A stretch of 64,000 bases of DNA from Chryseobacterium balustinum (GCF_900168205.1 NZ_FUZE01000005.1:62001-126000); one strand, 5' to 3'. Shown: positions 1 through 10,745, counted from the first letter of the stretch. Numbers and translations are program-made. Notes: generated from the sequence alone by a model not told the origin.

Positions 1-75
1 GGTTACTGTTGATTTGTTGATGACTGAAAAACCACACTCTTTAGGTATGGTTATGTTTAATGTAATTTGATTTTT

Positions 76-93
76 TTACTTTCCGATACAGTA
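76..93 (-). other. Distal attachment site (copy of mnmE 3' end)
   Basis: The plus strand reads TTACTTTCCGATACAGTA; the complement encodes Y-C-I-G-K-stop, the conserved last residues of MnmE. It matches the real mnmE end at 35097-35114 in 14 of 18 positions, with CCGATACA identical. The last 18 bp of mnmE (trmE) are the known target of SGI1-family integrases, and a tyrosine recombinase lies beside the other copy. I infer this is the far end of the integrated element. The bases to the left (1-75) are too few to identify. Confidence 0.72.
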
Positions 94-132
94 TCTATAA
101 AAGTGTTTGTTGATGGTTGTTTACACAATACA

Positions 133-370
133 AGGTGTACAAAAGTGGTACACAATTAAGATGCTGCAACATCTTTTTTTTCTACTTTACCGCACGAATC
201 TCGTCATCGCAAACACCGATGAATAAAGGATTTTAGCTATTTTAGAGGTAAAATAAAAATGGCATTTGTGCTACTTTTGTACACCTCAAGCCTTATAAAC
301 AAATGAAAATTAAATAGTTAACATTTCCCGACTGAATCTCTGATAATTAATAGATTCCGCCTGTACACCT
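133..370. repeat. Left-end AGGTGTACA repeats (likely integrase arm sites)
   Basis: AGGTGTACA occurs at 133-141, a partial copy GTGGTACAC at 145-153, and inverted copies (TGTACACCT) at 278-286 and 362-370. The same 9-mer clusters at the other element end (34940-35001). Short repeats confined to both termini of a tyrosine-recombinase element are typical of arm-type binding sites for integrase or excisionase; that role is inferred. Confidence 0.6.
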
Positions 371-901
371 CAATTTTCATCTATTTACAGAGAAAATAGT
401 TAAGTACTTATGTGCAAGCTTTATAATGATCAGAACAATTTCTTGCTTGTTCAATGAAAATTTCGGAAAATTTTCAGAATGCCAAATATACCATGCAGTA
501 GTTGAATGATTTAATTATGCTAAAAAGCAATAAATTTAATGAGCCACTTAATGTTTTTAATCGGCTCATTAAAGTGTGCTTTAGTAAACTCAAAATAATT
601 TCAACTGCTGCTTACAACCCTTTTCTTGCTTCTTATATTATAACAATCATTGAGAATCAAAATTTTACAAATTTACGGTTCCAATGAGATACTAATAATC
701 CACTACGAAATATTTAAAATCAACTACCAAATAAAACTCCTAACATTATTTTAAAATAAAACTGTCCATTGTTTATCGAAATTTATTACAATCTTGCGAA
801 CTCAAGTTCTACATTTCTTGACATCATGTCTGAGAATTGTTTTCATACGGGCGATTCTGAACCCACATCACTTAATTCTGATACTAACTCAATATGATAA
901 T
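371..901. other. Non-coding left end of the island
   Basis: No convincing gene is seen here; the 61-codon plus-strand reading frame at 502-687 starts at TTG, has no recognisable domain and overlaps a hairpin. The only clear structure is an inverted repeat at 535-573 (TTTAATGAGCC with GGCTCATTAAA), which may end transcription arriving from the large minus-strand gene at 902-6967. Confidence 0.4.
535..573 (-). terminator. Inverted repeat, possible terminator of the STAND gene
   Basis: Eleven-base perfect arms TTTAATGAGCC (535-545) and GGCTCATTAAA (563-573) enclose 17 nt. On the minus strand the hairpin is followed by an AT-rich stretch rather than a clean U run, and it lies more than 300 bp after the stop at 902, so terminator function is only possible. 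Confidence 0.3.
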
Positions 902-3900
902 TTATAATTCAAATGTTGTAATCTTTTCATTTTCAATTAGCTCACTATCATCATATATTGATTTAACTAATTTTTTTTGAAAAAATAGTTTTTCTTCAAC
1001 TGTTTGAATTTCTGCTATGGCTTTATCAGAAGCAATCACAAACCACCCTTCTCCAACTTCCCCATCTTTCATAGGAGTCATATTCATATTGCCATTTGCC
1101 CAATAAATAGACTCAACCATTAATTCTCCTGATTTATTTTTCCATGCAAATAATTTTGTGGGTTCTGGAATCCAATCAAGATGTCTAGCTAAAACAGGAT
1201 TTAGTGCTATCCATCTTGATTTTATATCAAATTGATTAAATCTATGATCTCTATGAATTATTATAAAATGACCTCCCCCACGTAGATTGTGGTAATTATC
1301 ACTAAGCTTATGAAAGACTGTCCCAAAGATATAGGCTTCAGAATCGTCTATACTATCTGAGACCGTAATTTGCGATGAAAACTCCTCTGATGGACTTCCC
1401 CAATCTAAATTTTTAATAATATTATATTCTCCTATAATTTTAAAACCATTATCATAAATAATAAAACTAGCTTCCTGCAATCTTACATTATCCTCAATGT
1501 TATCAATCCAATCTTTTCTTACAAATTTATCTTTTTCAATTTTTGGAATGAAAGTTGGCTTTTTTATTGTGTGAAAAAATGGAACACTTTTATCTTTAGA
1601 TATTAATATTTCTCTAAGTTCTTCATTGTAACATGTATGAGAATCTATCAATTCAGTGGCTAATTGCATCATTGCCCTTAATGCTGTAATAACTCGGGGT
1701 CTATGAAATGAATATTTTAAATTAATTTCTTCTAGATGACTTCTTATTTCTTTTTCAGACTCAATAGTCCATTCATTCTCATTGCCTAACTCTTTCATCA
1801 AAGATTGTGTTCTTACCAATAAGTTAGACTTATCTAGTTCTGAAATTCTTGATATATAGTTAATTATATAACCAAAAGGCCTTATTAAATCATTAGGATT
1901 ATTAACATCTGATGCTGGAAAATATGAATCATTTTTTCTTCCCAATTTTAGTGATTTTATTTCTGGAATTTCTAAGGAGTAAATAGCAGGTAGCGCATTA
2001 AACCTAATCTGCGGAATATCTTTTCCTAAAAATTCAAGAATTTCGATAGCATCATTTCTAATCTCAAAATCTTTAGACACTGCATATTCTTCGAGTATTG
2101 TAACAAAATCAACAGCCTTTTCTGGGTTGAGATGAAATAGCGAAACTATGATTTCAATAATAGAGTAATCATTAAGCTTTCTCTCCATAAGATAATTGCT
2201 TGCATACTCATTATACGCTGCAATACACTTTGCAAATAGTATTATTGCTTTTTCTCTGACTATGTTAACAGGGGATTTTAAAAGTTCAACCAAATAGTCA
2301 ACATATATCTTTTCAGACGGGATATCTAATGATTCTAATAAAGGTAAATCTGCTGAAGGCGTACTATTAGACATTAGTCTTTGGAGATATTCAAAAATTT
2401 CATTCCAGATTTCTACTTCCGGAAAGCTTTCTGTTAATAATCCCATTATGTCTCTTAAATCATAAAAATATGAACTAGGATAGTCTGTCTCAATTACATT
2501 GTATGAGAAAACCTCAAAAGCCTTTTTTGTCGCTTTTGAGGAATCAACTTTTTTTAGAGCATTAAATGCTTCTATTCTTGAGCCTCCATCATAATGTTTT
2601 ACCCATCCCGATTCGCTCGACAATTCAATACTTTTCTCAGCCAAATCTTTTGCTAAATCAGAATTTCCTTTATTCAAAGCTATTTCACTCATTTTCGAAT
2701 AAAATATTGATTCTCTTTTTGTGATTTTTGCAAAGCTGTTAATATCTTTGATATTATCAAGAGAAATTATAGGTTCTAACTTATCTATGACTTTTGACCA
2801 GTTAAAATACGAATTACCCTTATCTTCATTTTGCAGCATTTCTTTAAAATCCTCATAATTCTTTATATGTTCAAGAACTTGATTTTCAGATAATCTCTTA
2901 TAATCTGGTTTCAGAACTAATTCGTTTGAGGATGAATCAGTTTTTTCACTACCATTTGGAAGAGTAAAATCCGGAAAATAATCTATCGTATTCAAATTAT
3001 GGGTTACAAAAAAATTGTCTATTTCTTTTAAAAGATATATCCTTTCTGCGTCAAATGCATTTATATTTATACTGTCTAAAATGTATGAAAGCTGGTTTTT
3101 GAAAAAATTTTCACCACAGATTTCAATTCCTTTTTTTAGAATTCCTGTAAGTAATTCTATACTCGTGGATTCTGATGAGAATAAATACAAATCACAATAT
3201 AGGTAAATAGCACTATTATAATTTTGTTCCGTATTTATCTGTTTAATAAAATACTTTATAAAAAGAGCCAAAGCCTCATTAAAATCTATCAGCCCATTTT
3301 TTATTTGCCAATTAGACTGTTGCACTCCATCATTTAAATTATTTTCAAAACCTACTTCCAGTAAATCTTCTGAAGCATCCCAATATGCTCTTCCCTCTGT
3401 AGTCTCTTTAATATGATTAAGGTGTGATAAGAACCATACAATTCTATCAGAAGCACCCGTGGGATTTACTTTATTTATTTTTCGCAGCCACCTTATCCAA
3501 GTATTAAACTGATAGTCTTTACGATAGCCTATTCCTATTGATTCTTGTATTGCTTGTTTTAACCATTTTTCACTTTCATTACTCTCATTAATTTGAAAGT
3601 AAATGTTTGCCTGATCAATACATTCTCTTACACGCCCATCAATATCATGATTATCCAACATGAAACTTTCAATTGTTTGCAATCGTTCTAGACAAATATC
3701 TTTTGAATAATCTTCTTCAATAAGAGATGAAACTATATGTCGTTGAGTTTTACTATTCCAGTATTTTTTATTGCTATCGAATTCTAAAAAAAGCTGATGA
3801 GCTATTTTATTTATATTTTCTTTTCCGGTCAATGATACAGCGTGAATTAGGAGATCAAAATATTCCTCTTTGCACTGTTGTATTTTATACCAATAACTAT

Positions 3901-6900
3901 TGCGTGGAGAAATTTTTTTATAATAAAATTTGACAACAGGAATCATCCTTTGAGTAATTTCTCCCGAGAAACTTCCCATTATTCCCTCACTTAGTACCTG
4001 AGAAATCAAACATAACATTCTTTCAAACTCAACTAATACTTCTTCATCACTTCCAGAAGCAGCAGAGGGAATAGCAGAAGTAATAGATACTCCTTTATTG
4101 CAAAGATTAAGTAATTTATTAAACTTTATTAATGGAATAAATGGATCCAAAGAATCACTATATCCTAAATCTATTTCTTTTGTTGTGGTTTTTGAAGGAT
4201 GTTCAATATTCTTGATCCACTCCCAAACTTCATTGGTATCCTGAGTAACTTTGAAAATCAGATCAGCAATATATATTCTTCCAATCGGTGTTGTACTTTG
4301 TATCGTAAAATGTTTTTTTATAGAAGATATAAATTCAATTGCTCGATTATTATCATTTGTATCTATACATTCTTCAATTGCATTTTGGAAAAGATGAAAT
4401 ATTGCATTTTTACCTTTTTTTGTTTTAGTATTTATGCTACTTAAAATTTTGGTGAAATCATCCCATTTATTCTGCTGAATAATACTATGACCCAGACTTT
4501 CTAATATTTGAATACGTAAATCTGAATCTTTTTCTTCAAATCTATTATTTTCAGAGTCATTAGAAAATTCAATACTATTAACAGCTAATAAAATGTTGTC
4601 TATCGATTCAAAATACGCAGCAGTCGCTACCCATTCCTCCAAGGAATCTTTAGTCTCTCTATAATTATGCGAATTTTCAATTAGTATCTTCTGATTAGTA
4701 ATAACTTCAGGATAAGCTAAATTGTATAATAGCTCAGCTTCTGATTTGTATCCAGAATTAAAAAAAATCCTGGAGGCTTTTAAGGCATAAGATTCTGAAC
4801 AGTGCAATACATTTCCTGATCTTAAGTATCCTACAGCTTCACTAAACTTGTTTATTTGTAAAAGTTCTTCCGTTAGAGATGCGGGATCAATATTAAATAA
4901 CCTTCTTTCAATCTCAGCAGAACAAAACAAATATTTTAGGAGAACAATTAAACTATTTTGCTTTCTACTAATCTCAATACCCAAATTTATATCTTTCTTA
5001 ATTTCATCTGTCGGCCTAAAATTTAATAACTGGTCCGTGAAATCTTCCGGAGTTGCTACCGATAAAAATGTATCATAATCTTCGGATTCAAACAAATGAT
5101 AATTCTGATTCCATTTTGGTTCTATAATAGATTTATCATAATACTCTGCTAACTGCTTATGATAACTACGATGTAAACTGAAATCAAAATCTTTATTTAA
5201 ATAATTTATGGCTGTTTGCGTTAACAAAAACTGCTTGAATGAATTATGAAAAAAAGACAATGCTTTGTTCTCTTCATTAAATAAAATTTTCGCTTTCTCG
5301 TTAAATGATTTGTGTGTTGCTCTTTCAAAAGACCATTCTTGTAAAAAACCGATATTTATTAAGCCTTTTATTCTGGTAATTAAACCTAAAAAACTAACTA
5401 AGTTTTCGTCTTGATTAATTGGTTCCCAAATCTTTTTATAATAGTTATCTATATCTCCTTCAATTGTTGGAAGGGGATCAATAGCTTCCTCTAAACTTTC
5501 TATTCTTGATAATTTTTCTGCCAAATATGATAAATATAGGGGATGACCTTGCGATTTCTCATATATTTTTGATTTTATACCAATAGTTATTTCGGCAATG
5601 AAATCTGCGTTATCTATATAATTGTAAACGTCTTCTTTTCTTAAAGAGTCAATTTTTATAGTTCTTTCAGAATTTTGATATTCACTTTTAACCTCTTGTG
5701 GAATGTCGCTTAAATCATAAGATTGGCTACCTAAAATAATAATGACACCATTTGGTAATGTTGCAGGCAGTGGAAGCTCTCTAAGGAAACTGGTTGAAGC
5801 TGATTTATATTCTCTCGGAACATGGTCTAATCCATCAATAATGATAATTGTTTTTTGTTGAGACTCATTATATTCTTCACCAATATATTTTATTTGTTCA
5901 TAAAATACGTCTTTTAAAAAAACAAGATCCTTATATGGTAAAATATCTCTCTTGTAAATACCTGCTTCTTTTATTTGGAAAACTAAATCAAAAAATAGAT
6001 GGATTGCATTTCCTCTTTCGTAATAATTTAAGTGTGAAGATGGATTTGCAAAGTCAAAAGCATAATATTTAATAACTCTTGTAGAGGATGCTTTAGACCA
6101 TTGGTTTAATAACGTAGATTTACCTGAGCCTGGTCCTCCTGAAAGAAAAATGTAGCCAGATTCTAGGTCATTTACCTTTGAATCTAATAATTCTAAACTG
6201 CTGGTTATAGGCTGATATTTTTTTCTATCGATTACTATATCATGATTGAATGTAGTTTTAAAGCGATCTTCCCAACCTAGTTCCTGAATTATTTGGAGTC
6301 GTGAGAACTCTACAAGTCGCACAGGGCTTGCGACTTTTTCTATAATAAATCTGCTTAAGTCTTGTAGATCACTATCCTCTCTCAAGTATTTAGACTTTGC
6401 AACACTAAACTCTCTTTGTTTATAATTATAATGAAAGTCAAAACATTCAACAAATTCGTTAAATTCTTTCTCTTCTACATTAAGTATTTTTTTTAAATCT
6501 TCAAGGACGGGTTTCCACTTATCACTAATTGTATTCTTATTGCGTAGTTTTTTCCAAACCTCTTTTATAAAATCATGAAAGCTTCCTATCTTATTATTTC
6601 CGACTTTTATAGTATCATTTTCTGATAATTTTTTATTTGTAATCAAATGTGGAATAACCTTTTTATTTACATTAATTCTTTTCAAATTTTGCCAACTTGA
6701 GAAAATTACTGGTAAAAGGTTGGTAAAAATAGTGTATGATATATTTGCCTCCGAAATTGTCCATTTAACTTGATATGCATGAACTTCTGAAGATGTAGAA
6801 TATTGGATGTCATCGAGTTTTTCTGCTTCCGGATCTGCAACTTTTATCCAAGAAAGATTCTTATTAATTAAATTAAGATAAACAAACCATGCAAATTCAT

Positions 6901-6967
6901 CAAATTGAGGTAAATATCCTCCCATAGCAGCTCTTTCTCCTTTTGCCGAAATTATTTCATTATCCAT
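902..6967 (-). CDS. Avs-like STAND NTPase with N-terminal nuclease domain
   Basis: A 2021-residue protein. Residues 1-200 carry a Cap4/DUF4297-type PD-(D/E)XK signature: D52-D53, then E61 and Q66-V-K68. A STAND/NACHT-type NTPase follows, with Walker A GGPGSGKS at 277-284 and Walker B TIIIIDGLDH at 373-382. The remaining 1500 residues are long, helical and repeat-like, as expected of a sensor. This nuclease-NTPase-sensor order and size fit antiviral STAND (Avs) proteins, which bind a conserved phage protein, oligomerise and cut DNA. It stands alone on its strand and is followed only by the element end. The specific Avs class cannot be assigned from sequence alone; another nuclease-NACHT defence protein is the alternative. 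Confidence 0.75.
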   Translation of the reverse strand: MDNEIISAKGERAAMGGYLPQFDEFAWFVYLNLINKNLSWIKVADPEAEKLDDIQYSTSSEVHAYQVKWTISEANISYTIFTNLLPVIFSSWQNLKRINVNKKVIPHLITNKKLSENDTIKVGNNKIGSFHDFIKEVWKKLRNKNTISDKWKPVLEDLKKILNVEEKEFNEFVECFDFHYNYKQREFSVAKSKYLREDSDLQDLSRFIIEKVASPVRLVEFSRLQIIQELGWEDRFKTTFNHDIVIDRKKYQPITSSLELLDSKVNDLESGYIFLSGGPGSGKSTLLNQWSKASSTRVIKYYAFDFANPSSHLNYYERGNAIHLFFDLVFQIKEAGIYKRDILPYKDLVFLKDVFYEQIKYIGEEYNESQQKTIIIIDGLDHVPREYKSASTSFLRELPLPATLPNGVIIILGSQSYDLSDIPQEVKSEYQNSERTIKIDSLRKEDVYNYIDNADFIAEITIGIKSKIYEKSQGHPLYLSYLAEKLSRIESLEEAIDPLPTIEGDIDNYYKKIWEPINQDENLVSFLGLITRIKGLINIGFLQEWSFERATHKSFNEKAKILFNEENKALSFFHNSFKQFLLTQTAINYLNKDFDFSLHRSYHKQLAEYYDKSIIEPKWNQNYHLFESEDYDTFLSVATPEDFTDQLLNFRPTDEIKKDINLGIEISRKQNSLIVLLKYLFCSAEIERRLFNIDPASLTEELLQINKFSEAVGYLRSGNVLHCSESYALKASRIFFNSGYKSEAELLYNLAYPEVITNQKILIENSHNYRETKDSLEEWVATAAYFESIDNILLAVNSIEFSNDSENNRFEEKDSDLRIQILESLGHSIIQQNKWDDFTKILSSINTKTKKGKNAIFHLFQNAIEECIDTNDNNRAIEFISSIKKHFTIQSTTPIGRIYIADLIFKVTQDTNEVWEWIKNIEHPSKTTTKEIDLGYSDSLDPFIPLIKFNKLLNLCNKGVSITSAIPSAASGSDEEVLVEFERMLCLISQVLSEGIMGSFSGEITQRMIPVVKFYYKKISPRNSYWYKIQQCKEEYFDLLIHAVSLTGKENINKIAHQLFLEFDSNKKYWNSKTQRHIVSSLIEEDYSKDICLERLQTIESFMLDNHDIDGRVRECIDQANIYFQINESNESEKWLKQAIQESIGIGYRKDYQFNTWIRWLRKINKVNPTGASDRIVWFLSHLNHIKETTEGRAYWDASEDLLEVGFENNLNDGVQQSNWQIKNGLIDFNEALALFIKYFIKQINTEQNYNSAIYLYCDLYLFSSESTSIELLTGILKKGIEICGENFFKNQLSYILDSININAFDAERIYLLKEIDNFFVTHNLNTIDYFPDFTLPNGSEKTDSSSNELVLKPDYKRLSENQVLEHIKNYEDFKEMLQNEDKGNSYFNWSKVIDKLEPIISLDNIKDINSFAKITKRESIFYSKMSEIALNKGNSDLAKDLAEKSIELSSESGWVKHYDGGSRIEAFNALKKVDSSKATKKAFEVFSYNVIETDYPSSYFYDLRDIMGLLTESFPEVEIWNEIFEYLQRLMSNSTPSADLPLLESLDIPSEKIYVDYLVELLKSPVNIVREKAIILFAKCIAAYNEYASNYLMERKLNDYSIIEIIVSLFHLNPEKAVDFVTILEEYAVSKDFEIRNDAIEILEFLGKDIPQIRFNALPAIYSLEIPEIKSLKLGRKNDSYFPASDVNNPNDLIRPFGYIINYISRISELDKSNLLVRTQSLMKELGNENEWTIESEKEIRSHLEEINLKYSFHRPRVITALRAMMQLATELIDSHTCYNEELREILISKDKSVPFFHTIKKPTFIPKIEKDKFVRKDWIDNIEDNVRLQEASFIIYDNGFKIIGEYNIIKNLDWGSPSEEFSSQITVSDSIDDSEAYIFGTVFHKLSDNYHNLRGGGHFIIIHRDHRFNQFDIKSRWIALNPVLARHLDWIPEPTKLFAWKNKSGELMVESIYWANGNMNMTPMKDGEVGEGWFVIASDKAIAEIQTVEEKLFFQKKLVKSIYDDSELIENEKITTFEL

Positions 6968-7135
6968 TGAAGTAAGTTTTATTACAAAAATAACTATTTA
7001 AATTTAGGATTAAAATCTACCAATTCATTATATAGGTAATATTTTAATATAAATCTTTATAACAGTTGAAAAATCGAGAAAAATTAACTGATTTCGAACA
7101 AAATGCAACATATTGATTATTAAACATTTGTATTA

Positions 7136-7392
7136 GTGGATAGAGAATTACCTCAAAAATATGAAAGTTTGGTTTTCATCAAATTGATTAAAAAGGTTGA
7201 TAAAGGGGTAGCTTATGCACCGCTTATTTTTGGACTTTTGTCGCTTTGAGTTTATTCTCGTGAGAAAAAAGAAATTGAAAAGCAGAAGGTGGCAGTGGAA
7301 AGTATTCGATAGAACAATAATTGAAACTCATCAAACAGCAATTATTCAAATTTATATAGAAGATGGTATAGATATTACGAGTTTTCGGTAAA
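7136..7392 (+). pseudogene. Decayed coding remnant
   Basis: Reading from GTG at 7136 gives VDRELPQKYESLVFIKLIKK and continues hydrophobically, but is broken by in-frame stops after about 37 and 57 codons. A protein-like stretch continues in the same general region up to about 7392. The composition suggests a former small gene with a membrane segment and a coiled tail. I do not recognise the family. It occupies most of the 550-bp gap between two divergent defence modules. Confidence 0.3.
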
Positions 7393-7521
7393 AATATAAA
7401 GCTAACTGAGCAAATCTAGCACTTTTATATTACAAGAATGATTAATTAAACCTTCATGATCTCACTGTAGAGGAAAAAATAATGTAATTTAGATCACTAA
7501 TAATTACAATTATTGTACAGA

Positions 7522-9603
7522 ATGAGTAACAAAGAAAACTTCAAAATTATAGCTATAAATGTTGGTAAAATGCTACCAACCAAAGACACTCGTAAAAATT
7601 CTTTATTGACTTTAGATGCTTCAAAAAATTTAAAAAACAATCAAATTTACCAATTCCGAAATGAGTATCAGTTTCAGAAAAATGACTTTTCAGAGGTAGA
7701 ATACATACCTAAAACAGATGTCAATTTATATGAACTAAAAACCTCAATAAATAATATTCCAATTAACATTAATGCTGTTGTAGGTGGAAACGGTTCAGGT
7801 AAAAGTACTTTAATAGAATTACTATACTGGGCAAATTACAATATTGGAAGTATTCTAAATTTATTAGAAGATGAGAACCGTAGAAAACGGAAACCTTTTA
7901 AATTTTTAGATTTTGAACTTTTATATTCTGTTGATTTGAACACTCTAATAAATGTTGTTTTTAAAGAAGGTAATGTTTATCAACAAACCTATAAACGAAA
8001 CAACAATAAGTTTGTCGCGAATGTTTCAAAGCAAGAGATTAAAAGCATTGATGATTTAAAACAGTTCTTTTATACGATAGTTGTTAATTACTCTCATTTT
8101 GCTTTGAACTCTTTAGAAATTGGAGATTGGATTAATCCATTATTTCACAAAAACGATGGATATCAAACACCTATTGTATTAAATCCAATGCGAACCGATG
8201 GTATTATTGACATCAATAAAGAAAAATATTTGCTCACAAGAAGATTATTAGCCAATCTTCTTGAACCTATAACCGAAGGGCAAGAAGAAAACAGTTTACG
8301 CAATATTGCAAACAATAAAATTGCATCTGCTTTGGAACTGTCATACAATCCTAATCCTAATGCAACCCTAGAAGAGTCCATAGATTCAACAGTAAGAGAA
8401 AAATTAATTGAAGCCTTTCAGCAACATTTTGGATTTCAAATAACAGAACAACAACTTGATAATGATTTATTTGTGAATGTTACACTTTCGTACATTCATA
8501 AGAAGCTCATTAAAATGGCTTTTTCTGATTATAAAATATTCAAAAGATATAGAGAACCGAAAGAAAGAAATATAAAAAATATAAATGCGTATATCAGGAG
8601 AATAAAAGAAAGTGACAGTCACGCCGTTTTCAAGGTAAAAGGAGCTATTCTTTACTTAAAATATTATCAGACCTTGTTACCCAATCTCGATTTTAAAAAA
8701 CCTTTCAGTTTAGAAATTGATGAATTGTCAAAAAAGATACAGGAGATACAGAAAAAAGAATCATTTATGGTGAATACCTTTATGATGTCTCCTCCTTCTT
8801 TTTTCTATATTAACATAGTCCCAATAGATGGTTCTTCATTTGGTTCTTTAAGTTCTGGAGAAAAACAAAAAATACATAGTATTAGTTCTATTGTATATCA
8901 TCTTATTAACCTCAATTCTGTTGAACAGCTAAAGGAAGAAAAAGCAGAAGAGTCCGAAAAAATAATTCATTATAACTATATCAACATCATATTAGACGAA
9001 ATAGAACTTTATTATCACCCTGAATGGCAAAGAACATACATTGCTGATCTATTAGATTATATTGGTAAAATTAATCCTGAGAATTTAAAACATATTAAAG
9101 GATTAAACATTACCTTTTTAACTCATTCACCATATATTTTATCAGATATTCCAAACGCTTTTGTTTTGAAATTAATCAAAGGAGAGCCTCATATAGAAGG
9201 CAACGAAACCTTTGGCGCAAATGTACACGACCTCTTAGCAAATGACTTTTTTATGCAAAAGGGGTTTATGGGGGAATGGGCAAAAAGTCAAATAAAATCG
9301 GTTATTGAAAGTCTCACATTGAAGATTAATAATAAAAAGATAGAAATGCTCAACGGTCTATTAAATGAAGAGTCCGAAAAAAATAAAATTTTTATAATAA
9401 AAGGCGAGATTAAATCTATTGAAATTGAAAATTCTAGATATAAAGAAATAGAACAAACACAATGCTCTTCTATTATATCAATAGTTGGTGAACCAGTTTT
9501 GTATAATAGTTTAATGGAACTGTACAGTCAAGCATTTCCAAATGATGAAACCAATTTCATTCAATCACAAATTGACAAGCTAACTAAACTATTAAATAAA
9601 TAA
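7522..9603 (+). CDS. ptuA: Septu ATPase PtuA
   Basis: An AAA15/ABC-type ATPase of about 693 residues. Visible motifs are Walker A GGNGSGKS near residue 88, the ABC signature FGSLSSGEKQK near 453, Walker B NIILDEIELYYHPEW near 492, and a switch histidine in LTHSPYIL near 538. The reading frame opens at a TTG at 7513, but the ATG at 7522 (MSNKENF) is preferred. It is followed after 2 bp by an HNH nuclease gene, the arrangement that defines Septu anti-phage systems. In these, PtuA forms an ATPase scaffold that holds PtuB and restrains it until infection. PtuA-like ATPases also occur with retrons, but no reverse transcriptase is present here. Confidence 0.8.
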   Translation: MSNKENFKIIAINVGKMLPTKDTRKNSLLTLDASKNLKNNQIYQFRNEYQFQKNDFSEVEYIPKTDVNLYELKTSINNIPININAVVGGNGSGKSTLIELLYWANYNIGSILNLLEDENRRKRKPFKFLDFELLYSVDLNTLINVVFKEGNVYQQTYKRNNNKFVANVSKQEIKSIDDLKQFFYTIVVNYSHFALNSLEIGDWINPLFHKNDGYQTPIVLNPMRTDGIIDINKEKYLLTRRLLANLLEPITEGQEENSLRNIANNKIASALELSYNPNPNATLEESIDSTVREKLIEAFQQHFGFQITEQQLDNDLFVNVTLSYIHKKLIKMAFSDYKIFKRYREPKERNIKNINAYIRRIKESDSHAVFKVKGAILYLKYYQTLLPNLDFKKPFSLEIDELSKKIQEIQKKESFMVNTFMMSPPSFFYINIVPIDGSSFGSLSSGEKQKIHSISSIVYHLINLNSVEQLKEEKAEESEKIIHYNYINIILDEIELYYHPEWQRTYIADLLDYIGKINPENLKHIKGLNITFLTHSPYILSDIPNAFVLKLIKGEPHIEGNETFGANVHDLLANDFFMQKGFMGEWAKSQIKSVIESLTLKINNKKIEMLNGLLNEESEKNKIFIIKGEIKSIEIENSRYKEIEQTQCSSIISIVGEPVLYNSLMELYSQAFPNDETNFIQSQIDKLTKLLNK

Positions 9604-9605
9604 TC

Positions 9606-10580
9606 ATGATTTCGTTACATATAAATAAAGCAAAAAGCGTTCAGGAGTTTTTTAAAGTAGAAATAGAAGAACAAAGAAGTTCTGCACTGCAAAAACTTCA
9701 GGCAATTAATGAAAACATATTTGATCAAGCTGAACAAACTTACCTTCACAACGTCATTACTCAATTTCAAGATATCTCATTTTTAACAAAAAGCCCTTTA
9801 GAAATAGAAGCTATTAAAGGAGTAGTTGGACTATTGCCTGCAAATTCCCGTTTTGAGATGGTGAATGGAGAACTCAAGCCCATGAAAAAACAACTAACTC
9901 ATTTTATTCAAAATGCCCTTAACTATACAAATTGCCGAGATAAATTTTATCCAAAATATTTTAGAAAGATTGGAATAAAATCTTGTGTTTATTGTAATTC
10001 TCAATTAACTGTTGTTATCACTAAGAAGAATAATGAAATTGACGCAAGACTCGAAGTTGACCACCACTATCCTAAAAGTGATTTTCCGTTTTTAAGCATT
10101 TCGTTATTTAATTTGTATCCCTGTTGTGCTTCTTGTAACAAAAGAAAAAGTTCTACACCAATCAATTTTTTTCTTTATACAGATATCACATCAAAACTTT
10201 CAAAATCTGATTATAACTTTAAAATCACTAAATCTTCCGAATGTGATTATTTAGTAACGAAAGATGCTGAAAGTATTGAAATTCTATTTAATGATGTATC
10301 TACAGCAGTAGCTGGTCATCAATCGCTACAAAATATGTTCAGTATAAAAGAAATTCACGACACTCAAAAGGATATTATAGCAGAATTGATTGTCAAGAAC
10401 CAAATTTATAATGAAAGTTTCAAAGACATTCTTCAAAAGAACTTTTCAAAATTATCATTAAGTCAAAATGATTTTGATAGAGTAATTGTTGGTAATTACA
10501 CCAAAGAAAAAGATATCCATAAAAGACCATTTAGCAAAATGACAATGGACATTGCTAAACAATTGGGGCTGATAAAGTAA
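9606..10580 (+). CDS. ptuB: Septu HNH endonuclease PtuB
   Basis: A 324-residue protein with an HNH nuclease core: zinc-binding C127-x2-C130, the catalytic D152-H153-H154 block (LEVDHHYPKSDF), and C174-x2-C177 followed by N178. The N-terminal 100 residues are helical and probably bind PtuA. The ATG lies 2 bp after the ptuA stop, so the genes are translationally coupled. In characterised Septu systems PtuB is the effector that cuts DNA. The C-terminal half (residues 190-324) has no motif I recognise. Confidence 0.8.
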   Translation: MISLHINKAKSVQEFFKVEIEEQRSSALQKLQAINENIFDQAEQTYLHNVITQFQDISFLTKSPLEIEAIKGVVGLLPANSRFEMVNGELKPMKKQLTHFIQNALNYTNCRDKFYPKYFRKIGIKSCVYCNSQLTVVITKKNNEIDARLEVDHHYPKSDFPFLSISLFNLYPCCASCNKRKSSTPINFFLYTDITSKLSKSDYNFKITKSSECDYLVTKDAESIEILFNDVSTAVAGHQSLQNMFSIKEIHDTQKDIIAELIVKNQIYNESFKDILQKNFSKLSLSQNDFDRVIVGNYTKEKDIHKRPFSKMTMDIAKQLGLIK

Positions 10581-10586
10581 AACGTA

Positions 10587-10745
10587 TTGCAAACAAAATT
10601 AAATCCTATTTTTAAGCCAAATACTGCCTTTCAAAGCCAATCAATACCACATTTCCTAAACCTTTATAAAGACCTTGTAAATTCGACTTCCACAGAAAAA
10701 TTGGGCAGAGTATGGAAGTTATTGTCATGCAAAAATCCGCACTAA
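10587..10745 (+). pseudogene. Short ORF or gene fragment after ptuB
   Basis: A TTG-initiated open frame of 52 codons begins 6 bp after the ptuB stop and contains LQTKLNPIFKPNTAFQSQS and ends SCKNPH-stop. Its residue composition looks protein-like, unlike the surrounding AT-rich spacer. It may be the truncated start of a third gene once attached to the Septu pair, or a very small real gene. No family is recognised. Confidence 0.3.

Noticed and set aside
1..75. Open minus-strand frame beyond the distal att site
   Set aside because: Only 25 codons are in the window (KNQITLNITIPKE at its start) and no start is visible. It could be an adjacent gene or chance.
502..687. 61-codon plus-strand ORF near the left end
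   Set aside because: It starts at TTG, has no domain, overlaps a hairpin and has no ribosome-binding context, so it is treated as chance.
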